DNA of 51,136 nucleotides from Flavobacterium sp. (GTDB lineage Bacteria > Bacteroidota > Bacteroidia > Flavobacteriales > Flavobacteriaceae). Below the pieces are notes generated by a model. The model was not told the DNA's origin, did not search any database, and saw nothing but the letters and a program-made list of their open reading frames with translations. Positions 16,831-23,996 of the stretch are shown in pieces. Position numbers and translations under genes: made by a program. Each line of letters starts with the position of its first letter. The first letter of the stretch is position 1. The stretch lies in NCBI GenBank assembly GCA_008501705.1, contig QQUG01000196.1, positions 1 through 51,136 of the forward strand, read 5' to 3'.

Positions 16831-17961
16831 ATGATCATAGGAGTTCCAAAGGAAATAAAGAATAACGAAAGTCGAGTCGCATTAACACCCTCAGGTGTAC
16901 ATGAATTCGTTAGGCGCGGGCATCAGGTATGTATTGAAACTATGGCTGGGGCTGGCAGTAGCTTTACGGATGACGACTATATAAAAGTTGGGGCCAAAAT
17001 TCTTCCTAATGCCGATCTGGTGTGGGAAAGCGCAGAAATGATAATGAAGGTAAAGGAACCCATCGAGGAGGAGTATGCTAAGTGCCGTGAAGGTCAACTC
17101 TTGTTTACCTATTTCCATTTTGCTTCAAGTGAGCCTCTTACGTATGCAATGCTTCGGAGCAAGTCGGTATGCATAGCTTATGAAACCGTGGAGCAAACCA
17201 ATGGATCTCTACCTCTTTTAGTTCCGATGTCTGAAGTCGCGGGAAGAATGGCAATTCAAGAAGGAGCTCGATATCTGCAAAAACCCGTTAAAGGCCGTGG
17301 GGTTCTACTAGGCGGTGTACCGGGAGTGGCTCCGGGAAAGGTGTTGATCCTTGGAGGTGGAATTGTAGGTATTCAGGCAGCAAAAATGGCGGCCGGATTA
17401 GGTGCTCATGTCACAATTGTTGATGTTGATCTGCCACGCCTGAGACATATAAACGATATCATGCCACATCATGTCGTAACGGAGTTTAGTAGTGAATACA
17501 ACATCAGAAAGCATGTCCAGACTCATGACCTGATCGTTGGCGCGATCCTTATTCCAGGAGCAAAAGCTCCAAAACTAGTTACTAAGGATATGCTTAAAAC
17601 AATGCGGCCCGGAAGTGTTATTGTGGACGTAGCTGTGGACCAAGGAGGATGTGTGGAGACGAGTAAACCCACAACCCATGAACATCCAGCTTTCATTGTA
17701 GATGATGTGGTGCATTACTGTGTTGCTAACATGCCCGGTGCAGTTCCTTGCACTTCGACGATAGCACTTACCAATTCTACATTGCCATATGCATTGCAAC
17801 TGGCAGACAAAGGCTGGAGAAAAGCTTGTATAGAGAACGAAGAGTTAAAGAAAGGCCTTAACGTTGTAAACGGAGAAGTCGTTTATAAAGGAGTTTCTGA
17901 TGCCTTTGAGCTTGATTATACCGATGTTGAAGTCGTACTCCGGGAGGAGGCGCTGGCCTAG
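16831..17961 (+). CDS. ald: Alanine dehydrogenase
   Basis: Interconverts L-alanine and pyruvate plus ammonia with NAD in the cytoplasm. The 376 residues match the normal length. Substrate residues known from the family are in place: Arg15 (NESRVALTP), Lys75 (MKVKEP) and His96 (YFHFAS). The NAD-binding Rossmann segment is LILGGGIVGIQAAKMAAGLGA, and VDVAVDQGG carries the catalytic Asp. The ATG at 16831 gives the standard MIIGVPKEIKNNE start. It stands alone on the plus strand between the minus-strand accessory genes and the repeat-flanked islets. Its GC content appears higher than that of the accessory genes before it. Confidence 0.95.
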   Translation: MIIGVPKEIKNNESRVALTPSGVHEFVRRGHQVCIETMAGAGSSFTDDDYIKVGAKILPNADLVWESAEMIMKVKEPIEEEYAKCREGQLLFTYFHFASSEPLTYAMLRSKSVCIAYETVEQTNGSLPLLVPMSEVAGRMAIQEGARYLQKPVKGRGVLLGGVPGVAPGKVLILGGGIVGIQAAKMAAGLGAHVTIVDVDLPRLRHINDIMPHHVVTEFSSEYNIRKHVQTHDLIVGAILIPGAKAPKLVTKDMLKTMRPGSVIVDVAVDQGGCVETSKPTTHEHPAFIVDDVVHYCVANMPGAVPCTSTIALTNSTLPYALQLADKGWRKACIENEELKKGLNVVNGEVVYKGVSDAFELDYTDVEVVLREEALA

Positions 17962-18133
17962 ACCTATTTCAAATTAAGGACCACTTCACCTATTTGGGAT
18001 AGATATAACTTTGAGAGATCACAAAGCGTCTCGTAAATTCGCCATAACAGTCTTGGCAATGATTCCGGCCTCAACCTACCGTTCGATACAGGCAGGTGAG
18101 ACGGTCTGGCGGTTTAGTGTCTAGCTCTTATCC

Positions 18134-18308
18134 TCCTCCGCATTCGCTTCGGTGGGCAGGGCTTCTCATTGGTTACTGATCTCTTAGTACCTCATCACGC
18201 ATAAGATGTGATAATACAATCCTGGCCAACGCGCCATCTGGCCCCTTCGCTAAAAATGTCCACTGGACATTTTCTTCACGCTCGGTCCGGTCTGGACGAG
18301 ATTCGAAC
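18134..18308 (-). repeat. Repeat copy 1: tRNA-Asp 3' fragment plus downstream hairpins
   Basis: A 175-bp sequence that recurs without gaps at 19880-20054 (9 differences, about 95% identity). Its right end (18288-18308) equals the 3' terminal 21 nt of the tRNA-Asp gene (T-loop to discriminator base) with one change. Read on the minus strand after the tRNA end come a hairpin with arms AAAATGTCC/GGACATTTT and a T run, a GGCCA/TGGCC hairpin, and a block beginning GCTTCTCATTGGTTACTGAT on the plus strand that is shared with the tRNA copy at 22935-22974 (38 of 40 identical). The 172 nt before it (17962-18133) hold no gene. Confidence 0.85.
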
Positions 18309-18366
18309 AACAGGGTAAAGTTTGTAAAACGGATTGATCCACCGGAAGCATGTTATCCAACAATAT

Positions 18367-18374
18367 TATTTTTG
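18367..18374 (+). promoter_or_regulatory. -7 promoter element for the LRR lipoprotein
   Basis: TATTTTTG fits TAnnTTTG and lies 16 nt before the ATG at 18391. No clear -33 element was seen. It rules out the longer TTG-started reading frame. Confidence 0.45.
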
Positions 18375-18390
18375 TAGTTTTAGAAAAAAA

Positions 18391-19794
18391 ATGAAACATT
18401 TTATTCTAATATTCATCTCAATTGGATTTCTTCTAATTTCTTGTTCAAAGGAAAGCGATAAAAATGTGTTTACAGGTAGTATTATTTTAACGTCACCTGA
18501 AGAAATCGCAGAATTTGGAGCAAATAATTATACAAAAGTTGAGGGTGGCCTCTCAATTATTGATATTGAAAATGCCAACCAGATCATATCGCTTCAACCA
18601 TTGGAATCCTTATTAGAGATAAGCGGATCTTTAAAAATAACCTGCCCCTATCTTGAATCTTTAGAGGGTCTTAACAATATTTCTTCTATTGGAACAATCG
18701 AGATAAATGGTTGTAATGCCTTGACTAACTTCAATGGGCTGAGCAATCTTTCCTCCGTTTCTTTCATGGAGATTATTAGCAACCCATCTTTAACAAATTT
18801 GGACGGGTTACAGAGATTGGCTTCCGTAGGGATATTTCGATTGATTGGTAATAACTCCCTTCAAAATTTAACAGGATTGGAAGGCCTTAGTAGTATTGAA
18901 GGAGTTCAAAGTTCTACTGGAAATCGTGGTTTTTATATTGCTTCAAATGAATCGCTTGTGAATTTTTCCGGACTAAACAACCTCTCCACAATAAAGGGAA
19001 AGCTAACGATAAAAGAGAATAATGCATTAACCAGTTTATCGGGTTTAGAAAACCTGACAGATGTTTTATCTGGAGTCTTTATTGAAGACAATCAAAATTT
19101 AACCAATTTAAATGGCTTGGACAACCTGAACTCAATTGGGGGAAGATTAATAATCGACAATAATGATTCATTACAAGAATTGGTTGGCCTTGAGAGTCTT
19201 TCGAATATCCTTACCGGTCTGATTATTGCAGACAATTCTTCTCTGGAAAGCCTTAATGGGCTTAGAAATATAGACATTGGAGCGTCATCAATAACTATTT
19301 CTAACAATCCTGTTCTAACGGATTTTGGGAATATGGATGTCACTTCCTCCGTAGTAAACGATGTCTATATAAAGTTCAACCCATCCTTGACCAACTTAGT
19401 AGGTTTAGGAAGTATTTCGAACGTGGACAGGAATTTGGAAATTCGAGGTAATCAAAGTCTGACGAGTTTAGCAGGATTGGGGAATATTTCGGATACCAGA
19501 TCCCTTTCGATTCTAAACAACGATAACCTATCCACAGTTTCGGCTCTTCAAAATCTATCAAGGACGAATAACATCAGTATTAGGAACAACCCTTCCTTAA
19601 CCAGTCTTGCAGGCTTAGGAAACCTTTTGAGTGTTGAGCGTGAATTCAAGATAGACAACAACTCATCATTGAATGACTTTTGTAGCCTTAGACAAGAATT
19701 GTTAATTAATTTGCTGTTTGACTACTACACAGTTACCGGCAATGCGTATAACCCATCTATCCAGGATTTGATTAATGGAAACTGTAGTTTGTAA
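18391..19794 (+). CDS. Leucine-rich-repeat lipoprotein (receptor-L-domain-like)
   Basis: A 467-residue lipoprotein: MKHFILIFISIGFLLISC with Cys18, then SKESDK. The body is built from about 14 repeats of roughly 23-25 residues of the form N-x-S-L-T-x-L-x-G-L-x-N-L-x-x-I, for example NPSLTNLDGLQRLASVG, NNALTSLSGLENLTDVL and NQSLTSLAGLGNISDTR. These resemble the receptor-L-domain type of leucine-rich repeat. The end NDFCSLRQELLINLL... carries a Cys-containing cap also seen in surface LRR proteins of Flavobacteria. It is probably outer-membrane-anchored and ligand-binding. The ATG at 18391 gives the lipoprotein signal and sits just after a -7 element. The gene lies alone between two copies of the tRNA-fragment repeat. 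Confidence 0.85.
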   Translation: MKHFILIFISIGFLLISCSKESDKNVFTGSIILTSPEEIAEFGANNYTKVEGGLSIIDIENANQIISLQPLESLLEISGSLKITCPYLESLEGLNNISSIGTIEINGCNALTNFNGLSNLSSVSFMEIISNPSLTNLDGLQRLASVGIFRLIGNNSLQNLTGLEGLSSIEGVQSSTGNRGFYIASNESLVNFSGLNNLSTIKGKLTIKENNALTSLSGLENLTDVLSGVFIEDNQNLTNLNGLDNLNSIGGRLIIDNNDSLQELVGLESLSNILTGLIIADNSSLESLNGLRNIDIGASSITISNNPVLTDFGNMDVTSSVVNDVYIKFNPSLTNLVGLGSISNVDRNLEIRGNQSLTSLAGLGNISDTRSLSILNNDNLSTVSALQNLSRTNNISIRNNPSLTSLAGLGNLLSVEREFKIDNNSSLNDFCSLRQELLINLLFDYYTVTGNAYNPSIQDLINGNCSL

Positions 19795-19879
19795 AAATTG
19801 CATTTGAATAGTCGGGCAACTTGTTTACGGGAATAGGAATGATTTATAAATTCTAAAATGATCCCACACAAAAGCCCCT

Positions 19880-20054
19880 TCCTCCGCGTTCGCTTCGGCA
19901 CACAGGGCTTCTCATTGGTTACTGATCTCTTAGTACCTCATCACGCATAAGGTGTGATAATACAATCCTGGCCAACGCGCCATCTGGCCCCTTCGCTAAA
20001 AATGTCCACTGGACATATTCTTCACGCTCGGTCCGGTCTGGACGAGGCTCGAAC
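19880..20054 (-). repeat. Repeat copy 2: tRNA-Asp 3' fragment plus downstream hairpins
   Basis: Second copy of the 175-bp repeat at 18134-18308, offset by exactly 1746 bp. The tRNA-like end is 20034-20054. It keeps a terminator-like pairing at its left edge on the minus strand (AAGCCCT with AGGGGCTT followed by TTGTG), which copy 1 has lost. It also keeps a stem ATCACGC/GTGTGAT with a 5-nt loop (one G-T pair). The 85 nt between the LRR stop and this copy hold nothing recognisable. Confidence 0.85.
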
Positions 20055-20283
20055 TTCTAAATACATTTTTCAAATAAATGACAGCCGAACCTTAAAGTTG
20101 GAGTATTCGTTTGAGAAAGAGCAAAGCATTCTCGTGGTAGAGCTTGTCATTCTTATAATCGGAATTGTTATCCGGGGAACAGGTTTATATGATAGAATCT
20201 TCTTTCTGATCAATTACGGCTTGATCATATGTCTGGGATATGTCCTGAATATGATCTTCCCGAATCGAAGCTTCATTGATTAA
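20055..20283 (+). pseudogene. 3' remnant of a small membrane protein gene, truncated at the repeat edge
   Basis: An open frame without a credible start runs from the edge of repeat copy 2 to the TAA at 20281-20283. It encodes about 75 residues: a soluble part (KYIFQINDSRTLKLEYSFEKEQ), then two hydrophobic helices (ILVVELVILIIGIVI and IFFLINYGLIICLGYVL) and the end NMIFPNRSFID. The frame continues into the repeat only as tRNA-derived sequence, so the 5' part seems to have been lost where the repeat was joined. A TTG at 20098 could start a roughly 60-residue two-helix protein, so it may still be expressed. Its stop overlaps the stop of the convergent T9SS gene within TTAA. Confidence 0.55.
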
Positions 20284-22670
20284 TTGACGATCACTTTCCT
20301 GGTAACGACTAGGTCACCCGATACTAATTTCACAATATATACTCCAGGAGACAGATAATTGATCGGAACAGTATATTCAGAATCAATGAACACTTCTCCG
20401 GAACTAAATAATTCTTTACCGCTCATATCCGAGATGTAGATCCAGGCATTAGTGGACTTGTTTAGTGCTATGTTTAGACGATCATTGGCTGGATTAGGAT
20501 AGACAACGAGTCCGGTTTGCGCCGGGTTGTCAACGGCTCCGAGGACACAACCATCACATTTCAGGGACGACCATACACCTCTTCCGGCCGTGCCAGCGTA
20601 GATCCTGCCATCCGCGGGATTAACTTTTAAAGATGTAACACGAATGGTGGGTAAATTGTTGCTGTACAAGACCCAATCGTTCCTTGTATCGTCTATGTAA
20701 TACACCCCATTCTCAAGGCCAAGGTACAAGCCATTATTACCATTATCATCCCAGGCCATGGAATAGGCCCGTAGTCCTGGAAGATTTTTCCTGTAATTCA
20801 ACCAAGAGCTCCCTCCATTATAACTAACGAATAGCCTTAATTCACTGTCATAATAAACAGATGCCAGGGAGATTATATTTGGGTTTGTGGGGTGAATGGC
20901 AAATACTATGGTACCTAGCAGTCCCTGCGGCATGGATATAGAATTCCATGTAGATCCTCCATCTAAGGATTTGTAAAGCTGTGTGAAACCACTCGCATAC
21001 ATGATCTGATTATTTGAAGCAGCAACTTTCAGATGTCGAAGTGGATTTGAATTAATATTCGGTGAGATGGCGGTCCAGCTTTCGCCGTTATTTGAAGATT
21101 TAAACACCTTGTTTCTGGCAACATATAGGGTGTTTTCCTCGAGGTGATCTAGTTGTAAAACAGTGTCGTAAAAGTACCCAGAAAATGGTTTAGGTAATTC
21201 AAGTTGATTGTAACCTCCGTCATTGGTTCGATATATCCTTTTGTCAGAAGAATTTCCATTGACAAAATATTCGGTGGCGAAGATCAAGTTATCATCCGAT
21301 TTATCGATCAATACCCCGGCCGTCACATTCCCTCCTAGCCAATCCTTCCATACATTATTTCGTCTAATTGAAGATCCGGTATATATATTCCCTGTGACGA
21401 TCACAGGATCCACAGAGTTTGATACATCTATACCGCTCACATATCGAATGCCCATATCCGCAGAAAGATCGGTGTAATAGTTTTCATCGATGAGGCTAGT
21501 ATTCTCAACTTTGAAAATACCGCCGGAAGTGCTCGCATATAGCAGCCCATCTTTAAAAGAAAGATCTGATATTGATTGATGACAATATCCCAGATTTTCG
21601 CTAATGGCATCAAAATAATTTATGTTCGAAGTTGCCGTGAATGTCTGTCCGCTATCGGTGGAACGCCAGGTAATATTCCCTCCAATGTGGACCTCATCCG
21701 CATCAAGGTCATTAACCGCAATGGACATATCGTTATAATTAGTTGTCCCAGAAGTGCCTGTTCCAGATGTACTGGTTCCAAAGAAATTTAAATTGCCATG
21801 ATCTAATTTAGTGAAACTTAAACCACTATTATCCGAAACGTAGAGTCCTCCAAAATTCCAACTATCCGATTCCAGGACATATACTTTTTCGGGATCATCG
21901 GGGGAAACACCAATCATTTTTACATCATTATCATCCGAACTGAATCCCGGTATCACTGCCCAACTATCTCCTCCATCCGGTGATCTGTAGAGGTTAAGCC
22001 CCCCAACGTATAGCACGTTAGGGTCACCCGGCTTAAATTCCATGTCAAAAATATCTTTGCTCTCTAAAATTAAACTCCAGGTAAGTCCGCCATCTTGGGA
22101 TCGGTAAACTCCCGGTTTTGGATCAAAGTACTCCGATCCATCTTTAGCGGCATAAATAATATTGCTGTCGGTTGGATGGAGAAGAATATAGGATATGTAA
22201 TGCACTAGGCCATCCGGATTTGGTAGCCCATCTATATCGCCCAACCATGTCCAGGTCTGGCCAGCATCGATCGATCTTGAAATTCCACTCATAGAACCGT
22301 TATACGTCCCTATATAATACGTGTTGGAATTTGTAGGATCGATTGCTATAGTTTGAATATTCTTATAAAGTTTCGATTCGTTAAGCGGAATCCAAGTTGT
22401 TCCACCATCTGTGGTTTTCCATACACCACTTCGGGTACCTGCAAGAATTATATCCTCGTCATTTGGATCTACGGCCAAACAATTAACTCTCCCTACCCCG
22501 GGAGACCAAGAGCCAATCGTATCCCATCCAAATGGACCCATTTCGGTCCAGTCACCATTGTTTCCCTGGAATTCAGAAGTAAAAGGATCCTCTCTAAAGG
22601 GATCATCTCCCTGGGCAACCGAAAGAGATGTAAAAAATAGAAAGGCGAGGAATAGTGCTTTTGGTTTCAT
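20280..22670 (-). CDS. Secreted BNR/VPS10-type beta-propeller protein with T9SS sorting domain
   Basis: A 796-residue secreted protein. The signal peptide is MKPKALFLAFLFFTSLSVAQG. The body is a large Asp-box propeller with repeats such as TTDGGTTW, SIDAGQTW, SQDGGLTW, SPDGGDSW, STDSGQTF, SSNNGESW, SLDGGSTW and SYNGGSSW, plus D-P-x-N-x-x-x-Y/I linkers (DPNDEDIILAGT, HPTDSNIIYAA). This is the pattern of sortilin/VPS10-like and glycosidase-like propellers in Bacteroidota. The last 75 residues are a T9SS type A domain (VVYPNPANDRLNIALN ... INYLSPGVYIVKLVSGD ... TRKVIVN). It is likely surface-displayed and binds a polymer or protein. It is related in layout to 1240-3546. The gene lies between repeat copy 2 and the tRNA-Asp gene. 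Confidence 0.88.
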   Translation of the reverse strand: MKPKALFLAFLFFTSLSVAQGDDPFREDPFTSEFQGNNGDWTEMGPFGWDTIGSWSPGVGRVNCLAVDPNDEDIILAGTRSGVWKTTDGGTTWIPLNESKLYKNIQTIAIDPTNSNTYYIGTYNGSMSGISRSIDAGQTWTWLGDIDGLPNPDGLVHYISYILLHPTDSNIIYAAKDGSEYFDPKPGVYRSQDGGLTWSLILESKDIFDMEFKPGDPNVLYVGGLNLYRSPDGGDSWAVIPGFSSDDNDVKMIGVSPDDPEKVYVLESDSWNFGGLYVSDNSGLSFTKLDHGNLNFFGTSTSGTGTSGTTNYNDMSIAVNDLDADEVHIGGNITWRSTDSGQTFTATSNINYFDAISENLGYCHQSISDLSFKDGLLYASTSGGIFKVENTSLIDENYYTDLSADMGIRYVSGIDVSNSVDPVIVTGNIYTGSSIRRNNVWKDWLGGNVTAGVLIDKSDDNLIFATEYFVNGNSSDKRIYRTNDGGYNQLELPKPFSGYFYDTVLQLDHLEENTLYVARNKVFKSSNNGESWTAISPNINSNPLRHLKVAASNNQIMYASGFTQLYKSLDGGSTWNSISMPQGLLGTIVFAIHPTNPNIISLASVYYDSELRLFVSYNGGSSWLNYRKNLPGLRAYSMAWDDNGNNGLYLGLENGVYYIDDTRNDWVLYSNNLPTIRVTSLKVNPADGRIYAGTAGRGVWSSLKCDGCVLGAVDNPAQTGLVVYPNPANDRLNIALNKSTNAWIYISDMSGKELFSSGEVFIDSEYTVPINYLSPGVYIVKLVSGDLVVTRKVIVN

Positions 22671-22853
22671 GATAGTTTTTACTTAAAGGTACGAAAATCT
22701 TCAAAAGGTTGCGTATTTTTAGAATACGAAGCCCTTGTTCTTGAATTTCTATTTTTGTAAAATTTAAAGGTTTCCTCAACATTTATTCAATTATTTCTAT
22801 CGGTATACCACATGTGAACATAATAAAAGTACTCCCCAAACAAAAAAAGCCTC

Positions 22854-23039
22854 CTTCGACAGGCTCAGGGACCTATGTTGAATCTGCTCAACTATACGTC
22901 ATGAAACAAAAAAAGCCTCTCCATCTAAGGAAAAGCTTCTCATTGGTTACTGATCTCTCAGTACCACATCACGCTTGTAGCGTGACAACACAACATTTTT
23001 ATTCAACATGACTCAACTCGGTGGCTGAGCTTGTCGAAG
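22854..23039. repeat. REP/MITE-like inverted pair next to tRNA-Asp
   Basis: CTTCGACAGGCTCAGGGACC (22854-22873) and the inverse of CTTCGACAAGCTCAGCCACC (23020-23039) match at 17 of 20 positions. Inside them a second inverted pair follows: ATGTTGAAT (22876-22884) and ATTCAACAT (23001-23009). The arms enclose the tRNA terminator and the shared block. The outer sequence resembles interspersed palindromic repeats widespread in bacterial genomes. It probably inserted between the tRNA end and its downstream block. Confidence 0.6.
22907..22937 (-). terminator. Terminator of the tRNA-Asp transcript
   Basis: On the minus strand AGCTTTTCC and GGAGAGGCT pair over 9 bp (two G-T pairs) around a 6-nt loop and are followed by seven T. 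It lies about 105 nt after the tRNA 3' end. Confidence 0.65.
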
Positions 23040-23042
23040 TCG

Positions 23043-23116
23043 CGGTCTGGACGAGACTCGAACTCGCGACCCCCTGCGTGACAGGCAGGTATTCTAACCA
23101 ACTGAACTACCAGACC
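23043..23116 (-). tRNA. tRNA-Asp (anticodon GTC)
   Basis: A 74-nt cloverleaf on the minus strand. The acceptor is GGTCTGG / CCAGACC with discriminator G. The D arm contains AGTTCAGTTGGTTAGAA. The anticodon stem CCTGC/GCAGG encloses CTGTCAC (anticodon GTC). The T arm is GCGAG-TTCGAGT-CTCGT. CCA is not encoded. It has a well-formed promoter at 23186-23216, and its leader holds a perfect CCCGAC/GTCGGG hairpin. Its 3' end is the source of the two 21-nt fragments downstream. Confidence 0.96.
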
Positions 23117-23185
23117 AATTTTCCTGCCCTTTTGCAAGGACCCCGACAACAGTCGGGCATTGAAGAAATTGCTTTTCAGCGAGGG

Positions 23186-23216
23186 CAAATATAAGACGAT
23201 TTTTAGTTGTTGCAAA
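23186..23216 (-). promoter_or_regulatory. Bacteroidota-type promoter for tRNA-Asp
   Basis: On the minus strand TTTG, 19 nt, then TATATTTG: a full match to the -33/-7 consensus. The start point would lie near 23181, about 65 nt before the tRNA. Confidence 0.75.
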
Positions 23217-23269
23217 CAAAATAATTAAAAAAGATATTCCTAAAATCGATTCCTTCTTCAATAATAGTA

Positions 23270-23311
23270 GTGAGTGGTGAATCGTTAGTAGTTAATAGTT
23301 AGAGGTGAAAA
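23270..23311 (+). repeat. Degenerate 7-nt tandem array 1 (six units)
   Basis: Units GTGAGTG, GTGAATC, GTTAGTA, GTTAATA, GTTAGAG, GTGAAAA keep exact 7-nt phase with GT at the start. It is part of the gene-free 880-nt stretch 23117-23996. Confidence 0.6.
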
Positions 23312-23353
23312 GAAAATCTACTTAACTAACAAAAGTCTAGCACTGAAAATGAA

Positions 23354-23500
23354 AAATCAAATAACAAGCACCAAATTTCAAATAAATTCCAAATTCCAAG
23401 TACCAAATCTCAAATAAATTCCAATATCCAATGGTTTAAATATTGAATATTGATCATTGATTATTATTTGTTTTTTGAAAATTGTGATTTGTGATTTGTT
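23354..23500. repeat. AT-rich interspersed element, copy A
   Basis: Begins with CAAATAACAAGCACCAAA, continues with CAAATAAATTCCAA units, and ends GATTATTATTTGTTTTTTGA then GTGATTTG. The centre forms a hairpin (CAATATCCAAT with ATTGAATATTG, one mismatch). Its ends recur at 24936-25050 with a different centre. No coding potential. Confidence 0.6.
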
Positions 23501-23592
23501 AAACGTGAGGAGTAAATAAAAATCTACTTAGTACGTCAGTTACTGCGCCTCGGCGGCGATTCCGTCAAATTCAATGAATTGAAACGGGGATA

Positions 23593-23634
23593 GTGAGAAG
23601 TGAATGGTGAATGGTGAATGGTGAATAGTTAGAA
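23593..23634 (+). repeat. Degenerate 7-nt tandem array 2 (six units)
   Basis: Units GTGAGAA, GTGAATG (three times), GTGAATA, GTTAGAA. Same phase and consensus as array 1, on the other side of element A. Confidence 0.65.
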
Positions 23635-23637
23635 TTG

Positions 23638-23880
23638 GATATAAAATCAATCTAACAAAATAAAAGTCAGGGCGTAGCCCTGCAAGTCTTCGGTGCAGAA
23701 TATGCGAAGAAAACTTCGAGATTCAGGAGCAAAGCGACGCGGAGTTTTCGAGCGGTTTTTGCTGAAAGCAAAAAATTCCTCAGCGAAGTGCCCTTTCTTT
23801 TGCTTCGTTTTATTTGGGCAAACAAAGAAAATGAAGAGAGTAATATGGCAATGCAAAAAAGAAGAAATATGTAAAGAAAT
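23638..23880. other. Structured non-coding element (candidate interspersed repeat)
   Basis: About 240 nt without a convincing gene but with strong local pairing: CAGGGC-GTA-GCCCTG at 23668-23682 and TTTTTGCT-GAA-AGCAAAAA at 23756-23774, and locally higher GC than the flanks. Both strands have open frames of about 69 codons that look like chance translation of a repeat. From memory, similar sequences are scattered in other Bacteroidota genomes; not verified. The stretch 23881-23996 holds nothing recognisable. Confidence 0.4.
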
Positions 23881-23996
23881 TATATTAATACGTCATGTTT
23901 AATGCGAAGCATTCATGAATTCCTAAATCAATATTAACGCATGAATAAAGAAAATGATGAAAAAAACAGCAATGGTAAAAAGCAAAACCCCAGACT

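Noticed and set aside
18088-18110. ACAGGCAGGT and CGGTCTGG before repeat copy 1, resembling pieces of tRNA-Asp
   Set aside because: The two pieces are short (10 and 8 nt), in the wrong spacing, and lack the stems between them; chance similarity is likely.
19954-20283. A 109-codon plus-strand frame running from repeat copy 2 into the membrane-protein remnant
   Set aside because: It starts with GTG inside the tRNA-fragment repeat, and its first third is translation of tRNA-derived and hairpin sequence. Only the part after 20055 looks protein-like, so it is listed as a truncated remnant.
23003-23215. A 70-codon minus-strand frame over tRNA-Asp
   Set aside because: It is translation of the tRNA gene and its leader (RIPACHAGGREFESRPD), a typical false call.
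23647-23902. Open frames of about 69 codons on both strands in the structured block
   Set aside because: Composition follows the hairpins, no start signals, and mirrored frames on both strands suggest non-coding repeat.
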